Source: Gammaproteobacteria bacterium
GTDB taxonomy: Bacteria; Pseudomonadota; Gammaproteobacteria; Steroidobacterales; Steroidobacteraceae
Length of the DNA stretch: 44,979 nucleotides
Assembly (NCBI GenBank): GCA_003136935.1
Contig: PLEC01000011.1
Coordinates: forward strand, 22,599-67,577
Reading direction: 5' to 3'
The notes beneath the pieces are model-generated. The model did not search any database, was not told the DNA's origin, and saw nothing but the letters and a program-made list of their open reading frames with translations. Made by a program: the position numbers and the translations under genes. Positions 32,557 to 41,820 of this stretch are shown here, in pieces. How positions within the stretch are numbered: the stretch's first letter is position 1; each line of letters starts with the position of its first letter.

Positions 32557-33205
32557 TAGCCGCTGAGGACATTTGGCGGTAATACCTCCGTGACGGGGGC
32601 CGCAACGGCCATGAATTGCGGCTAAATGCAACGGTTCGGTGTCAGGCAGATCTTCAGCATTATCGAGCCTGTCGCCGGGTACTCGCTCGTGACGCCTGGA
32701 GGTGACAGGTGCCTTGGTGACCCAGCGGTCCCCATCGCAAAGGCGGACAAGATACGGCGGGTGCCCGGCGGGACCCCGCGTTACCAGGACCTGGATCTGA
32801 TTGTCCCCACAGCCTATGAGTGGGATAGACGCAGTTAGACGCCGAATGTCGAGATGAAGACAAACGATGTTGCCCAAGGTCCTGCTATCCTACGAGGCCG
32901 AATTAATGTTTCTCAGGTTGGCAGAATGCCATACCTCATCGAGGCGCCTGCCTGGTAGCAAATCACGCCAATAATCAGCGCATGGCAAACCATAGAAGCG
33001 CGTCACGAAGGTGGCGCAGGGCAACGTCTTTGTTGATTTCCCAGCCGTGCGTGACCAAGACAACCGCTTCGTCTGCCTTGCGAAGGAGTCACGAATTTGC
33101 TGATGACGCAGTCTGAAGCGAATTGGACGCGCCACGTGCGTAGTCGCATGCCGCGCTGGCGAAGTAAGCCGGGCCGCTGACTTGAATCCGAACTCCACAC
33201 AGGAA
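32557..33205. other. Intergenic region of 649 bp with a possible gene remnant
   Basis: No intact gene. On the minus strand, between about 33095 and 32985, a stop-bounded frame reads EAVVLVTHGWEINKDVALRH and ends with LLWFAMR, which looks like a real C-terminus of an unidentified protein. The rest shows no motif, repeat or hairpin I could support. Confidence 0.4.
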
Positions 33206-34837
33206 ATGTCACGCGTACCGCCAGCGTGGTTGGCTTTGCTCCCGCCAGTTCCTGAATGCCGGGTTCTCGATCTGTCCCCGCCGTGTCACGCAGCCGCTGC
33301 GTTGAAGAGCTACTGGGCAGCTATCGGTGCCTTTCCGACACGGTGGATCCCAGAGAACGCGACCGCACGCCCGTCGGCTGCGATTCCTGTTCTGCCGTTT
33401 TCTGCAGGCTCGATGGATTTCGTCCACCTCGGACATCTTGCTGCCCTGCTTCAGGGCCACGACAGCCGTTGGCTTGCAGAGTTGCTTCGAGCCGTACGTC
33501 GCATCCTGGAGCCTCGGGGAATATTGGTGGTTTACGCGTCGAACGCGCGCTGGGTCCGTATGCAGCGATGCACGCTAAGTGCGCCGCCCGACAAGCACCA
33601 CCAGTTTCGCTGCAGCGAACCGCAGCTGCGTCGCATGTTGATGGGCGCTGGCTTCAGGTCTCTGGAGTCGTATTGGTGCGATCCGAGCGTCGAAGAGCCG
33701 ACCTCGCTGGTGCCTCTCACGCGTGCCTGCCTGCTCAACCACATTCAGCGGTCCGCGATTGAAGGCTGGGCAAACCCGCCGCGACAGCACCGAATTCAAG
33801 CGAAGAGCCTCTTGGCATGGATTGGCATGTTCCCCACTTTCGCACCCGACTTTCTCTTCGTCGCAACCCCGTCATCGACGCCTCCAGCTCAGCTGAGCTT
33901 CGACGCTTTGCGCAGAGCAGGCCTCGCTCTGCCCGATTCAAGGCCAACGCAGCTCGTAGTCACTGGCAGCGGAATCTTCGAAAAGCTAGTGGTTGCCATC
34001 CGGTATGCCGGGGGCGGGCCTTACCTCTCCACATTCGTCCGGACTGACCGCGGCATCGCTAGAGCCGGGCGCGCAATCGAACGGGAGCAGGAAATCACCA
34101 ACCGCGTCGGCACAGTGCTGTCTAGCGGCACCGTCTCCTTGCCGCAGCCACTCGGGGTCACGAAAGTCGGCTCGGTTACTTACTCAGCCGAGACCGGCCT
34201 ACGCGGCTCAAGCCTCGCCAGCGTGCTCATGACGACACCCGCGTGGCTAAGAGTCTCCTTGGCGCGCCGGCATCTCATCGCCGCGGCTCGCATCTCAATC
34301 GTAATCACCCAGCGTCTCAGAGCTGACGAAACCGTTTGCCAACTAGCGCGGCTGAACAACGCTAACCCGATGACGACAGACTGTCGCGACGAGCTCGGTC
34401 TATGGGTCCAGCACGGCGACTTTACAATCGAAAACCTGTATCTCGTCAGCGATCGCTCGTACGGGCTGATTGATTGGGAACACCTTTCAGTCCACTCTGT
34501 GCCACTATACGACGCTGTCAGCTTACTTCTATCTGCGATTCCACTGCTTCGCGGACGGCGCACTGATAACTGGACAGCTGTGGACGGGTTCAGGACCGCC
34601 TTTCTCGGTGACGGCGCCTGGGCCTACCTGTTTCGGTCGATTCTTTCGTTTACAGCAAAGGAACTCGGTGTACCCCAACACGAGGTCCGAGATGCGTTTG
34701 TATTCTGTTTGCGCGAACGCGTTAGCTATCACCGGGAGCGAGCCTCGATTCTGGCTTCAGTGCACGAGGCCTTCGTACGGCTTGCCGTCGAGTACTATCC
34801 GGCTCACGAAGAAAAACCTGACCTGGTCCGCTCGTGA
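33206..34837 (+). CDS. Fusion of degenerate methyltransferase-like domain and APH-family kinase
   Basis: About 543 residues in two parts. Residues ~10-190 follow a class I methyltransferase outline (VLDLSPPCHAAAA at motif I, LLRAVRRILEPRGILVVYAS at post-II), but the glycine-rich SAM loop is missing. Residues ~240-530 follow the aminoglycoside phosphotransferase fold, with the catalytic loop VQHGDFTIENLYL (HGD-x4-N) and the metal site YGLIDWEHLS. It should phosphorylate a small hydroxyl compound or sugar. It stands in a stretch of truncated genes but is complete itself. I use ATG 33206; TTG 33182 is an in-frame alternative. The kinase call is firm, the N-domain call moderate. Confidence 0.75.
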   Translation: MSRVPPAWLALLPPVPECRVLDLSPPCHAAAALKSYWAAIGAFPTRWIPENATARPSAAIPVLPFSAGSMDFVHLGHLAALLQGHDSRWLAELLRAVRRILEPRGILVVYASNARWVRMQRCTLSAPPDKHHQFRCSEPQLRRMLMGAGFRSLESYWCDPSVEEPTSLVPLTRACLLNHIQRSAIEGWANPPRQHRIQAKSLLAWIGMFPTFAPDFLFVATPSSTPPAQLSFDALRRAGLALPDSRPTQLVVTGSGIFEKLVVAIRYAGGGPYLSTFVRTDRGIARAGRAIEREQEITNRVGTVLSSGTVSLPQPLGVTKVGSVTYSAETGLRGSSLASVLMTTPAWLRVSLARRHLIAAARISIVITQRLRADETVCQLARLNNANPMTTDCRDELGLWVQHGDFTIENLYLVSDRSYGLIDWEHLSVHSVPLYDAVSLLLSAIPLLRGRRTDNWTAVDGFRTAFLGDGAWAYLFRSILSFTAKELGVPQHEVRDAFVFCLRERVSYHRERASILASVHEAFVRLAVEYYPAHEEKPDLVRS

Positions 34838-34933
34838 ATGATGCGCCGTGCGACCGTAACTCAACTTCTCCGATTGTCGCTTCATGGCCCCCGTCGTGAT
34901 CGCGCGCACGTCGGTTAACCCTCAGGACTTCTC

Positions 34934-35128
34934 GTGAGGAGATCTCTTGCAGTAAACGTGGCTGCAAACTGGGCGGCACTGACTACGACGCTCATCTTCG
35001 GGTTCTTTCTGACTCCATTCATGCTCCATCGACTGGGCGACGCGGCGTTTGGTCTTTGGGTTCTGATGGCCTCGCTCGGTGGCTACACACCCGGAGGGAT
35101 AAGGCTTGACTTCGCACAATTCTCGTAA
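34934..35128 (+). pseudogene. N-terminal fragment of a second Wzx-like flippase
   Basis: GTG-started frame whose first ~50 residues are a flippase N-terminus: VNVAANWAALTTTLIFGFFL, TPFMLHRLGDAAFGLWVLMA and SLGGY. Similarity ends near 35085 and the frame stops at 35128 inside the next gene. Eleven or more helices are missing. Confidence 0.8.
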
Positions 35129-35888
35129 CGATGATCCCGCGCACACGCCGCCCCTTTCTGTCTCTGATGCAACGGCCGACTATCGCGATTCTCACAAGGG
35201 CCGTGGGCGTGACTACGATCTCGCGCTCAACCAAGACCCATGGGATAGGTACATGGCTCGCCGTGAGCGTGGCATCGTTGAGAAGCTACTTGATCAGCAC
35301 TTTCCAAATGGAGTCGGAACCTATCTTGATTTTGCTTGCGGGACTGGCCGACTTACGTCCGTGGTCGAGCTTCGCTCCAAGACCGCGGTCGGCATCGACA
35401 TCTCGGACAGCATGCTGGCTGTAGCCGCTAGCACGTGTCTGCGAGCGAATTTCCTCAAGCGCGACATCACGCGAGAACCGGTGCCGGTCAAGGATGTCGA
35501 CTTGGTCACGTCCTTTCGGTTTTTCGGCAACGCACAGCAGGAACTTCGCCGAGAGGTACTTGCGGCCCTATCCGCCCTTCTGCGGCCCGGAGGCCTGCTT
35601 ATACTGAACAATCACCGCAATTCAGCTGCACCTTTGATCCGGCTCGCTAGGTGGCGTGGTAACCCCGATCCGGCGGACCTATCTTCTAGTGTGCTGAACG
35701 CTTTAGTCAGGGACGCTGGCCTGACGGTTGAGTCGATTCACGGCATCGGACTCTGGTACGTGCATCATCGGTTGGCGAAGGAATGGATTGTCGGCACGCG
35801 GCTCGGCCCATGGTTAGACAAGCCTTCCGCATTACTTGGGCTTTATCGCATCTGTCCGGATTATGTCATGGTCTGCAGAAAGCGCTGA
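35106..35888 (+). CDS. Class I SAM-dependent methyltransferase
   Basis: 260 residues. After a hydrophilic N-terminus (DPWDRYMARRERGIVEKLL), motif I is YLDFACGTGRLT, followed by VGIDISDSML (acidic ribose-binding residue), DVDLVTSFRFFGNAQQ and LLRPGGLLILNNH. This is a Methyltransf_11/25-type enzyme, probably modifying a sugar or lipid-linked unit, with unknown position. The start is TTG at 35106 behind GGAGGGATAAGG and overlaps the flippase relic. Confidence 0.85.
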   Translation: MTSHNSRNDDPAHTPPLSVSDATADYRDSHKGRGRDYDLALNQDPWDRYMARRERGIVEKLLDQHFPNGVGTYLDFACGTGRLTSVVELRSKTAVGIDISDSMLAVAASTCLRANFLKRDITREPVPVKDVDLVTSFRFFGNAQQELRREVLAALSALLRPGGLLILNNHRNSAAPLIRLARWRGNPDPADLSSSVLNALVRDAGLTVESIHGIGLWYVHHRLAKEWIVGTRLGPWLDKPSALLGLYRICPDYVMVCRKR

Positions 35889-36079
35889 CGTGTGCACGAC
35901 GCTCGGAGCTTGTCGCAGATCCATCAACGCGGAGCCGAGAACGAGGTCGGGCGATTGTCAGTTTCGAGATCTGAACCGCTCGGTCGATCATTGGCTCGAC
36001 TTAATCCGAGTTGCGAAGCTCGTAGGGCGGAATTTCGGCTCCGACGCCTTCGCGCAGTGCTCCGAACCCCGCTCGCTGT

Positions 36080-36190
36080 TGCAGCGTGGTCATTATGAGC
36101 ACTTTGATGATCCCGAGAGTGTTCTCCGGCAGTTCCGGCGACTCATCAAGGACGATGGGGAGGTGATCGTCGAGTCTGGTCCGACCTGGC
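36080..36190 (+). pseudogene. Internal fragment of a methyltransferase
   Basis: One coherent stretch, HYEHFDDPESVLRQFRRL followed by IKDDGEVIVESGPTW, matches the middle of SAM methyltransferases that carry FEHFDDP and GPTW. Sequence on both sides is unrelated in that frame, so it is a small internal relic. Confidence 0.4.
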
Positions 36191-36837
36191 AAACGATGCA
36201 GGATCCAGAGCAACCAGCGCCAAGCAACGGCGCGGTAGGCCACCTCAAGGCTGCTCACCCAGTTGATGCCGAGGCGCGGTGGATTTTCGGCGAGCACGCG
36301 AAGGAGGACGGGCAGCGTGTGGCTAAGTCGGCCGGCTTCTCGCTGCGCCGGGGTGGCGGCCGAGGAGCAGCAACGCTCGAAGCTCGAGCGACTGCGCCGC
36401 TATATCAAGTTCAACGTCACTACCCGCCACTATACAGAGACGCAGATACGCGCCATTGCACAGAGCCAGCAAGCATGGCTCGCAGCGTTTCGAATGGCTG
36501 ACCGGATGGGTAGCTCCGGCAGAAATCCACTTATACCCGTGTCCGAAAAACCGAGGCCACCTCTTTCTATGAGCGGACATTCACGTCCGCCCAATTAACA
36601 ACAGGCTCGCCGGCGCCAATGAAGCGCAGCGGTATCGCCGTCCGGTGCAGGCCTTGTTAGACGGATTCTAGTCCTTTCGCGATCTTCCTGTCCGAAAAAC
36701 CGGAGCCACCTCTGGCTTTCGGCGAGTCGATGAAAGCACCGATGAGGTGCGTTATGAATTGGACGTGCCGGCGACACCCGTCGTTACCGCGACCCACATT
36801 CGCAACGTGGCGACCTGCAGCGCCAAGAGCTGATGAA
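36191..36837. other. Gene-poor rearranged stretch
   Basis: No intact gene. A minus-strand frame (EVAYRAVAWRWLLWILHRLP, near 36260-36190) and a plus-strand frame (LERLRRYIKFNVTTRHYTET, near 36380-36440) look partly coding but are unassigned. It contains the 24-bp direct repeats listed separately. Confidence 0.4.
36541..36713 (+). repeat. Pair of 24-bp direct repeats (36541-36564 and 36690-36713)
   Basis: Two copies in the same orientation, 149 bp apart, identical at 22 of 24 positions. They read GTCCGAAAAACCG, then AG or GA, then GCCACCTCT. The sequence resembles ends of IS3-type elements, and an IS3 transposase relic lies 125 bp further on. Likely remnant IS ends. Confidence 0.6.
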
Positions 36838-36909
36838 GGGCACGCCAACCCCAAAGCGTTACGCCTGGACAACGGCAGCGAGCTGACCTCGATCGTTTTC
36901 ACCGAGTAG
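36838..36909 (+). pseudogene. IS3-family transposase (OrfB) fragment
   Basis: A short frame GHANPKALRLDNGSELTS contains the R-x-DNG-x-E-x-TS signature around the second catalytic Asp of DDE integrase-type transposases, and stops at 36909. Only ~24 codons remain. Confidence 0.55.
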
Positions 36910-37044
36910 GGTGCGAGCCATGCTTCAGCTGAGACTCTCAGGTGCGAGGGCGCCAGACGAGCTAGCCAGGAGGACTAGCGGGCGATCGCATTCGCACGGG
37001 GCTCCGTGTTTCCCAATTTGGCGTCTCTAATTGGTCAACAACAG

Positions 37045-38154
37045 TCACCCGCTGCGAACCCGCAGCGAAACTGAGTCCCAACACGCCATTCCTCTTGTTT
37101 GCGCAACGGCTCCGGATTTCAGCGCTCCTTTCAACAGCGCCGTCAACTCCGCAAGATTTGCCAACGTATCAGGAGTGATCAGGTCGGTGACGTTAAGCGC
37201 TCGCGCCGCCTCGCTTACCTTGTAATCGTAGGGCATGATGGCGCACGGCCGGCCGCAGGCGACGGCAAGGATAGCGGCATGCAACCTCATTGCAATCACG
37301 CACGCTGCTCCTGCGATATATTGGGTGACCTCGGCGAGGTTGCCACTCCATTCTCGAATCAACACTCGCGATTGTTCGCGCATCCGCTTCGCAACTTCCA
37401 CGTGGATATCATTATCGTTCTCCCCCTGCGTAGCCTGAAAAGGAAGGAAGACAACATCCAGCCCGTTTTGAACGGCCAAATAGTCTAGAGCGTTTGCGAG
37501 ATTGCGCAGTCTGATTTCGTCCAATTTGTACTGGCCGAAAGCGTCGGAGGTGGTGCGCAAGCACACCGCGATATAAGCCCGCGTCCGATCCAGTTTATTT
37601 CGCCAGCCTTCCAGCCAATCCGGAAGATGCATAACGATGTCGGGAATAAAGGACACCTCCGCGCCAGCCTCCCGGCAAACCTCGAGAGAGCGCACGTCCC
37701 GAACCACAATCTGCCGACAGCGCCTGAGAGCCCAGGGCAGGAGCCAGCGCCCGTACCAGGTCGCAGGCCTTCCGATTCCTACGTTCAACAGAAAGACAGG
37801 CCTGCGCATGAAAAAGGCGAGAAGAATCTTTTCCATTGTGTACGTGAAAACTCGCCATCCACGGTCGTCCCGAACCAAATCTCCGCCACCTACAATCAAG
37901 CCGTCTGCTTTCCGGAACTCGTTAAGCAGCCTAAAGGCCTTGCCTCGCAACCAGACGTCGCGCCACGCCCACTCGAACAGAAGCGGCAAGTTCTCCGCCG
38001 CCGGCATCTGAAACCGCTCCCCGGCTTCGCGAGAACCCTCGCAGAGCAGCTTGATCCCGACGTCTTGCTTTTCCAACCATCGGCGCAAACAGAAGAGCAT
38101 CATCTCGTCGCCGAGGTTGTGGGCGCCATAATAGCCCATCAGAAGCATGGTCAT
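37045..38154 (-). CDS. Polysaccharide pyruvyl transferase (CsaB/WcaK-like)
   Basis: 369 residues with the family's N-terminal LLMGYYGAHNLGDEMML, the acceptor-side LIVGGGDLVRD, and the C-terminal CVIAMRLHAAILAVACGRP followed by PYDYKVSEAAR, where the nucleotide/PEP-binding Arg, His and Lys residues sit. It should add a pyruvate ketal from phosphoenolpyruvate to a hexose of the repeat unit, which gives the polymer negative charge. It lies 9 bp after a GT2 gene on the minus strand and forms an operon with it and probably with the GtrA gene. Confidence 0.88.
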   Translation of the reverse strand: MTMLLMGYYGAHNLGDEMMLFCLRRWLEKQDVGIKLLCEGSREAGERFQMPAAENLPLLFEWAWRDVWLRGKAFRLLNEFRKADGLIVGGGDLVRDDRGWRVFTYTMEKILLAFFMRRPVFLLNVGIGRPATWYGRWLLPWALRRCRQIVVRDVRSLEVCREAGAEVSFIPDIVMHLPDWLEGWRNKLDRTRAYIAVCLRTTSDAFGQYKLDEIRLRNLANALDYLAVQNGLDVVFLPFQATQGENDNDIHVEVAKRMREQSRVLIREWSGNLAEVTQYIAGAACVIAMRLHAAILAVACGRPCAIMPYDYKVSEAARALNVTDLITPDTLANLAELTALLKGALKSGAVAQTRGMACWDSVSLRVRSG

Positions 38155-38163
38155 AGGTTGGTT

Positions 38164-39162
38164 CTAGTGCAAATTTAAGGTGCTTCCCAGGAGAATACGC
38201 CTGCTACTTTTCCACAGGAATCTGGACAGAGCCCGCATCCGCACTAGAAAAATAAAGAGGCTCGGAACGTATCTAAGACCGAGAAGCACGAGCCGTAACT
38301 TCAGATTCGGCAAGACCTCATTCGCCTTCTTCAAGGAAGCGAGCGCACCTGAAGTATTACCAGAAGCGAGGAAGAGCTTACCCCGCTCGAGATCGTGCAA
38401 GGCGCATGCGCGCATTAGAGTGGCCTTTAACAGCGCTCGTGATTGGTCTGTGAGATGAAGAGTCCGGTCAAGTTTCTTCAGAACGTGCATCCAGGCAATC
38501 AACATTTTGGACTCAATGGAAGAGAGTGCCGCAGAGTGTATCCAGCGTATTCCCAGGATTTTGCGCTGGTATCCGATCTTCTTGCCCAGATGCGCCAGGC
38601 GCAGCCACAGGTCGTAGTCTTCAGCTCGAAAGAGGCTTTCATCAAACAACCCTGCGTCCAAGAGGGCCTGTTTTCGCGCCATTACAGCGGAAGTAGGAAT
38701 TTGGCACTTCTCAGTCAGCACCGCATCAAACGTTGCCTCACCCATGGAAGGGGCGGTCTCCATGAACGTCTTGCCCGATAGTTGAGAGTCGCCTTTCAGG
38801 AGCAAGTCGGAATAAACCAAGTCCAACGAGTGGTCTTTTTTAAAGAGTGCTAATTGAGTTTCGAGACATTCAGGCAACATAGAATCATCGCTATCCAAAA
38901 AAGCTACATATTTCCCTTGCGCACAGCGGATTCCGTTATTTCGGGCCTTTCCCGGCCCTCCATTCTCCTGTTTGAGGTAAACGATCCGCTTACGATACGG
39001 CTCCAGGACAATTTCTAGCTCCTCCGTGTCCGGCGAACCATCATTGATGATGATTACCTCGTAGTCGGGAAAAGTCTGAGCGAAAACGGAGTCCAGAGCC
39101 CGTGCAATAAATTTCGCTGAGTCATATGCTGGAACGATTACACTTACTGTAAATGCATCCAT
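38164..39162 (-). CDS. GT2 family glycosyltransferase
   Basis: 332 residues. VSVIVPAYDSAKFIARALDS, IIINDGSPDTEE, QENGGPGKARNNGI, FLDSDDSMLPE (DxD) and RAEDYDLWLRLAHLG define the GT-A fold. The C-terminal tail LLLKATL...GALASLKKANEVLP is related to the GT2 at 29630. I take ATG 39162 as start because the GT2 motif then begins at residue 5; upstream in-frame codons read as non-coding. GC is low compared with region A. Operon with the pyruvyltransferase. Confidence 0.9.
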   Translation of the reverse strand: MDAFTVSVIVPAYDSAKFIARALDSVFAQTFPDYEVIIINDGSPDTEELEIVLEPYRKRIVYLKQENGGPGKARNNGIRCAQGKYVAFLDSDDSMLPECLETQLALFKKDHSLDLVYSDLLLKGDSQLSGKTFMETAPSMGEATFDAVLTEKCQIPTSAVMARKQALLDAGLFDESLFRAEDYDLWLRLAHLGKKIGYQRKILGIRWIHSAALSSIESKMLIAWMHVLKKLDRTLHLTDQSRALLKATLMRACALHDLERGKLFLASGNTSGALASLKKANEVLPNLKLRLVLLGLRYVPSLFIFLVRMRALSRFLWKSSRRILLGSTLNLH

Positions 39163-39279
39163 ATCATCTATATCCCAAATAAAATTTGGGTCACCGTGTC
39201 GAAGTGCCAGAACAGGACCAAGCTGATCGGGAGTGCCCTCAATCCGTCCAGAGAGGGACGCCGGGCCGCAGCCACCCAC

Positions 39280-39648
39280 TCACGCCTGCGAGAAAACCCA
39301 CAGCCGCGCGACCGTATAGTTCACCAACAACACCAACGCGGTGGTGACGACCTGACAGATTAAGTAAGCATGGGTCGCGGCCGTCAGCACTTTCATCAAC
39401 ACTGCGGTGAGTGCGAGACCGCTGGCAGCCATCACCGCGAAGCGCATCCCCGACACCAGATGGCGCTCGCGCGAGCGAAAGGTAACAAGGTAGTTCAGCA
39501 AATAGTTAAGCACTGAGCTGGCGGCAAACCCTATGCTAGAAGCCAGCCACGGCACGACCGCAAAACAGGCTGTCAGGACAATCAGGATCAGATACTGGAT
39601 GCCCGTTGCGAGGGCACCGATGAGTAAGAATTTCGCCAATCGTGACAC
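39280..39648 (-). CDS. GtrA-like membrane protein
   Basis: 122 residues with four hydrophobic helices and GtrA features: FLLIGALATGIQYLILIVL, SSVLNYLLNYLVTFRS between helices 2 and 3, and the C-terminal LVNYTVARLWVF. GTG start at 39648. It is divergent from a GtrB-like GT2 at 39881. The two are the usual partners: the GT2 makes an undecaprenyl-phosphate sugar and GtrA is thought to help it across the membrane. Confidence 0.88.
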   Translation of the reverse strand: MSRLAKFLLIGALATGIQYLILIVLTACFAVVPWLASSIGFAASSVLNYLLNYLVTFRSRERHLVSGMRFAVMAASGLALTAVLMKVLTAATHAYLICQVVTTALVLLVNYTVARLWVFSQA

Positions 39649-39880
39649 GCCGATGTCTTTGCTCCGGGGCAGAGCGCTACGAGGACGAGTGTATCATTGG
39701 GAGCACGGGCGGTGGCTTGTCAGCTCACAGCGGCACGCGCCGCAGGGCGCTACGGTGCTGGCCCGCGCCGGTGGCGCCCGAGCGCGGCAGCGCGGCGCGA
39801 CGCGGCCGCTGCGTCAGCCGATTCACCATGCGTCGTGGCGTTCGGACAGTCGACGCGCCGCCGACCAATAGGAAACCGCC

Positions 39881-40813
39881 ATGCAGATCAGCATCGTCGT
39901 GCCGTGCTTCAACGAGCAGGAGGTTCTGCCCGAAACCATCGCGCGACTGACCCAGCTGCTCAGCTCGCTCGCCGCCAGCCACGGCGCCTCCGGCCACAGT
40001 GCGCTCTATTTTGTCGATGACGGCAGTTCCGACAGCACCTGGGCGATCATCGAGGCTGCCGCGGCGCAGGACCCACGCGTGCACGGCATCAAGCTGTCGC
40101 GTAACCGCGGACACCAACTGGCCCTGCTCGCCGGCCTATTGACGGTGCCTGGAGATGCGGTGGTCAGCGTTGACGCCGACCTGCAGGATGATCTGGCGGC
40201 CATCCCGGCCATGGTCAGCGACTTTCGCGCCGGCACGGACATCGTGTTCGGCGTCCGCCGTAAGCGCACCGTGGATACGCTGTTCAAGCGGCTGAGCGCC
40301 GAGGGCTACTACCGGATCCTGAAGTGGCTCGGCGTCGAGGTTGTGTTCAATCACGCGGACTACCGGCTCCTCAGCCGGCGCGCCCTGGAGGCGCTCGGCG
40401 AATACCCGGAAGTCAACATGTTCCTGCGGGGCGTCATCTCGCAGCTCGGCTTCCGCACCTCGATCGTCTACTACGAGCGCCAGGAGCGCTTCGCCGGCGA
40501 ATCGAAATATCCGCTGCGTAAGATGCTCGCGCTGGCGTGGAATGGCGTGACCTCCTTCTCCGCAGCCCCGCTGCGTGCCATCACCTCGCTCGGCTTTTTG
40601 GTCTCGCTCGCCAGCATCGGCGTGACGTTGTGGGCGCTCACCGTCAGGATCTTCACCGACCGCGCCGTGCCCGGCTGGGCTTCCACGGTCGTGCCCATCT
40701 ATTTTCTCGGCGGCGTGCAGCTGCTCTCGATCGGCATGGTCGGGGAGTACGTGGCGAAGATCTATGCCGAGTCCAAGCGTCGACCGCGTTATTTCATCGA
40801 CCGGACGATCTGA
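39881..40813 (+). CDS. GtrB/DPM-like polyprenyl-phosphate glycosyltransferase
   Basis: 310 residues. The GT2 domain has ISIVVPCFNEQEVLPETI, FVDDGSSDST, LSRNRGHQLALLAG, SVDADLQDDL (DxD) and FGVRRKRTVDTLFKRL. Two C-terminal helices (about 232-255 and 270-292) and the tail GEYVAKIYAESKRRPRYFI are typical of GtrB and related undecaprenyl-phosphate glucosyltransferases. It makes a lipid-linked monosaccharide for transfer on the periplasmic side. ATG start; divergent from GtrA, 232 bp apart. Confidence 0.92.
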   Translation: MQISIVVPCFNEQEVLPETIARLTQLLSSLAASHGASGHSALYFVDDGSSDSTWAIIEAAAAQDPRVHGIKLSRNRGHQLALLAGLLTVPGDAVVSVDADLQDDLAAIPAMVSDFRAGTDIVFGVRRKRTVDTLFKRLSAEGYYRILKWLGVEVVFNHADYRLLSRRALEALGEYPEVNMFLRGVISQLGFRTSIVYYERQERFAGESKYPLRKMLALAWNGVTSFSAAPLRAITSLGFLVSLASIGVTLWALTVRIFTDRAVPGWASTVVPIYFLGGVQLLSIGMVGEYVAKIYAESKRRPRYFIDRTI

Positions 40814-40888
40814 TCGGCGGGGGCACGCACGGAGGTCTGAAAGTTTCCACGCAAGTTGTCGCGAAGCCGGGAATACTCTCGCCCCTGA

Positions 40889-41578
40889 GCACCATCGTCC
40901 TTGTGGCTGGCCTATGCGACGTTCGCGCACGACATCCTCGCACAGTGGCGCTATGCGCTGATCCTGGCCTGCGTGCTTACCGTGTTCGTCTCGGCAGGGA
41001 CGGATACGGTGCTGGCGCGCATCTCCTGGGCACGGACCCGTCAAGTGCTTGCCGTGGGCGTGGTGGCGGCGTTCGCCACGCAGTTGTTGATCACTTACGC
41101 AGCGATGCGCAATGGCGGCGCGCTCGGGCGGCAGCTCGGGCAGTTGTCACCGATCAGGCCCGACCAGTTTTCCTCGCGTGCTCTGCTCAGCTGGGTCGAG
41201 CAATCGGTCCCGCAGAACGAGCACATCCTCGTCACCGCGCACACTCTCGACCACGCCTACCTCGCGATGCGCCGCGAGCAGTATGAGCGCGACCGGCGAC
41301 TCATCACGCAGTCGTATTACCTGCCTCACAGCCAGCTGGTGCACACCCGTGCATCTCTCCAGGCCGAGCTGGTCGCCAAGCTGCGCGACGCGCAATTCCT
41401 GGCGACCAGCACATCGCAGCGTGAACTCGGCCTGCGCGACGGACTGACGCGCGAGATTGTGAACCCGGTGTGTAACGGCGCCCAGCGCGACGCGTGCCAG
41501 TGGCAGGGTTTCCAGCTGACCCGCCTGCACCGCTGTGGCGACATCGTCGTGTGGCGCGTTGGCCCGGCGGCGGGCTGA
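40889..41578 (+). pseudogene. 3' remnant of a polytopic membrane protein
   Basis: The frame opens right after a TGA at 40886, has no ATG or good start (first candidate TTG 40901), and begins in the middle of a hydrophobic helix (WLAYATFAHDILAQWRYALI), followed by a second helix (VLAVGVVAAFATQLLITYA). A ~130-residue soluble tail comes next (ILVTAHTLDHAYLAMRREQY). This resembles the C-terminal part of a GT-C-like protein. Loss of the N-terminal helices makes function unlikely, although a short protein cannot be ruled out. Confidence 0.6.
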
Positions 41579-41580
41579 GG

Positions 41581-41805
41581 CTGCGGGCGGGAGAACGACT
41601 CCGGCGACGCGCGACGCTGAAGGCTTACGACGCCAGTCTGGTCCGCATGAAGGGTGCCATGCGCGGACGTGACGCGCAGATGGCGCTGGCCGCAGCGGGC
41701 GATTTGCTGCGGCTTCGCTGGCGGGTGAAGTTTGGCTTGTTGGCCCTCGCCCTGCCGTGGGCGCCGCGTCTGACAATGAGTGTTGTACACTGGCGCGGGC
41801 AATAG
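41581..41805 (+). pseudogene. C-terminal remnant of a GT2 glycosyltransferase
   Basis: The last ~75 codons read LRRRATLKAYDASLVRMKGA, MRGRDAQMALAAAGDLLRL and VKFGLLALALPWAPRLTMSV. This parallels the C-terminus of the GT2 at 29630 (YFRMKDAMRRGEARMALGAV, MKFALLAFALRWAPLLTLRI) block by block. The catalytic domain is missing; the fragment follows directly on the membrane-protein remnant. Confidence 0.78.
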
Positions 41806-41820
41806 CTCAGAGGTGGCGAC

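Noticed and set aside
36001-36297. Minus-strand frame with VSSLEVAYRAVAWRWLLWIL
   Set aside because: Looks partly protein-like and might be a transposase scrap, but it overlaps the methyltransferase fragment on the plus strand and I could not assign it.
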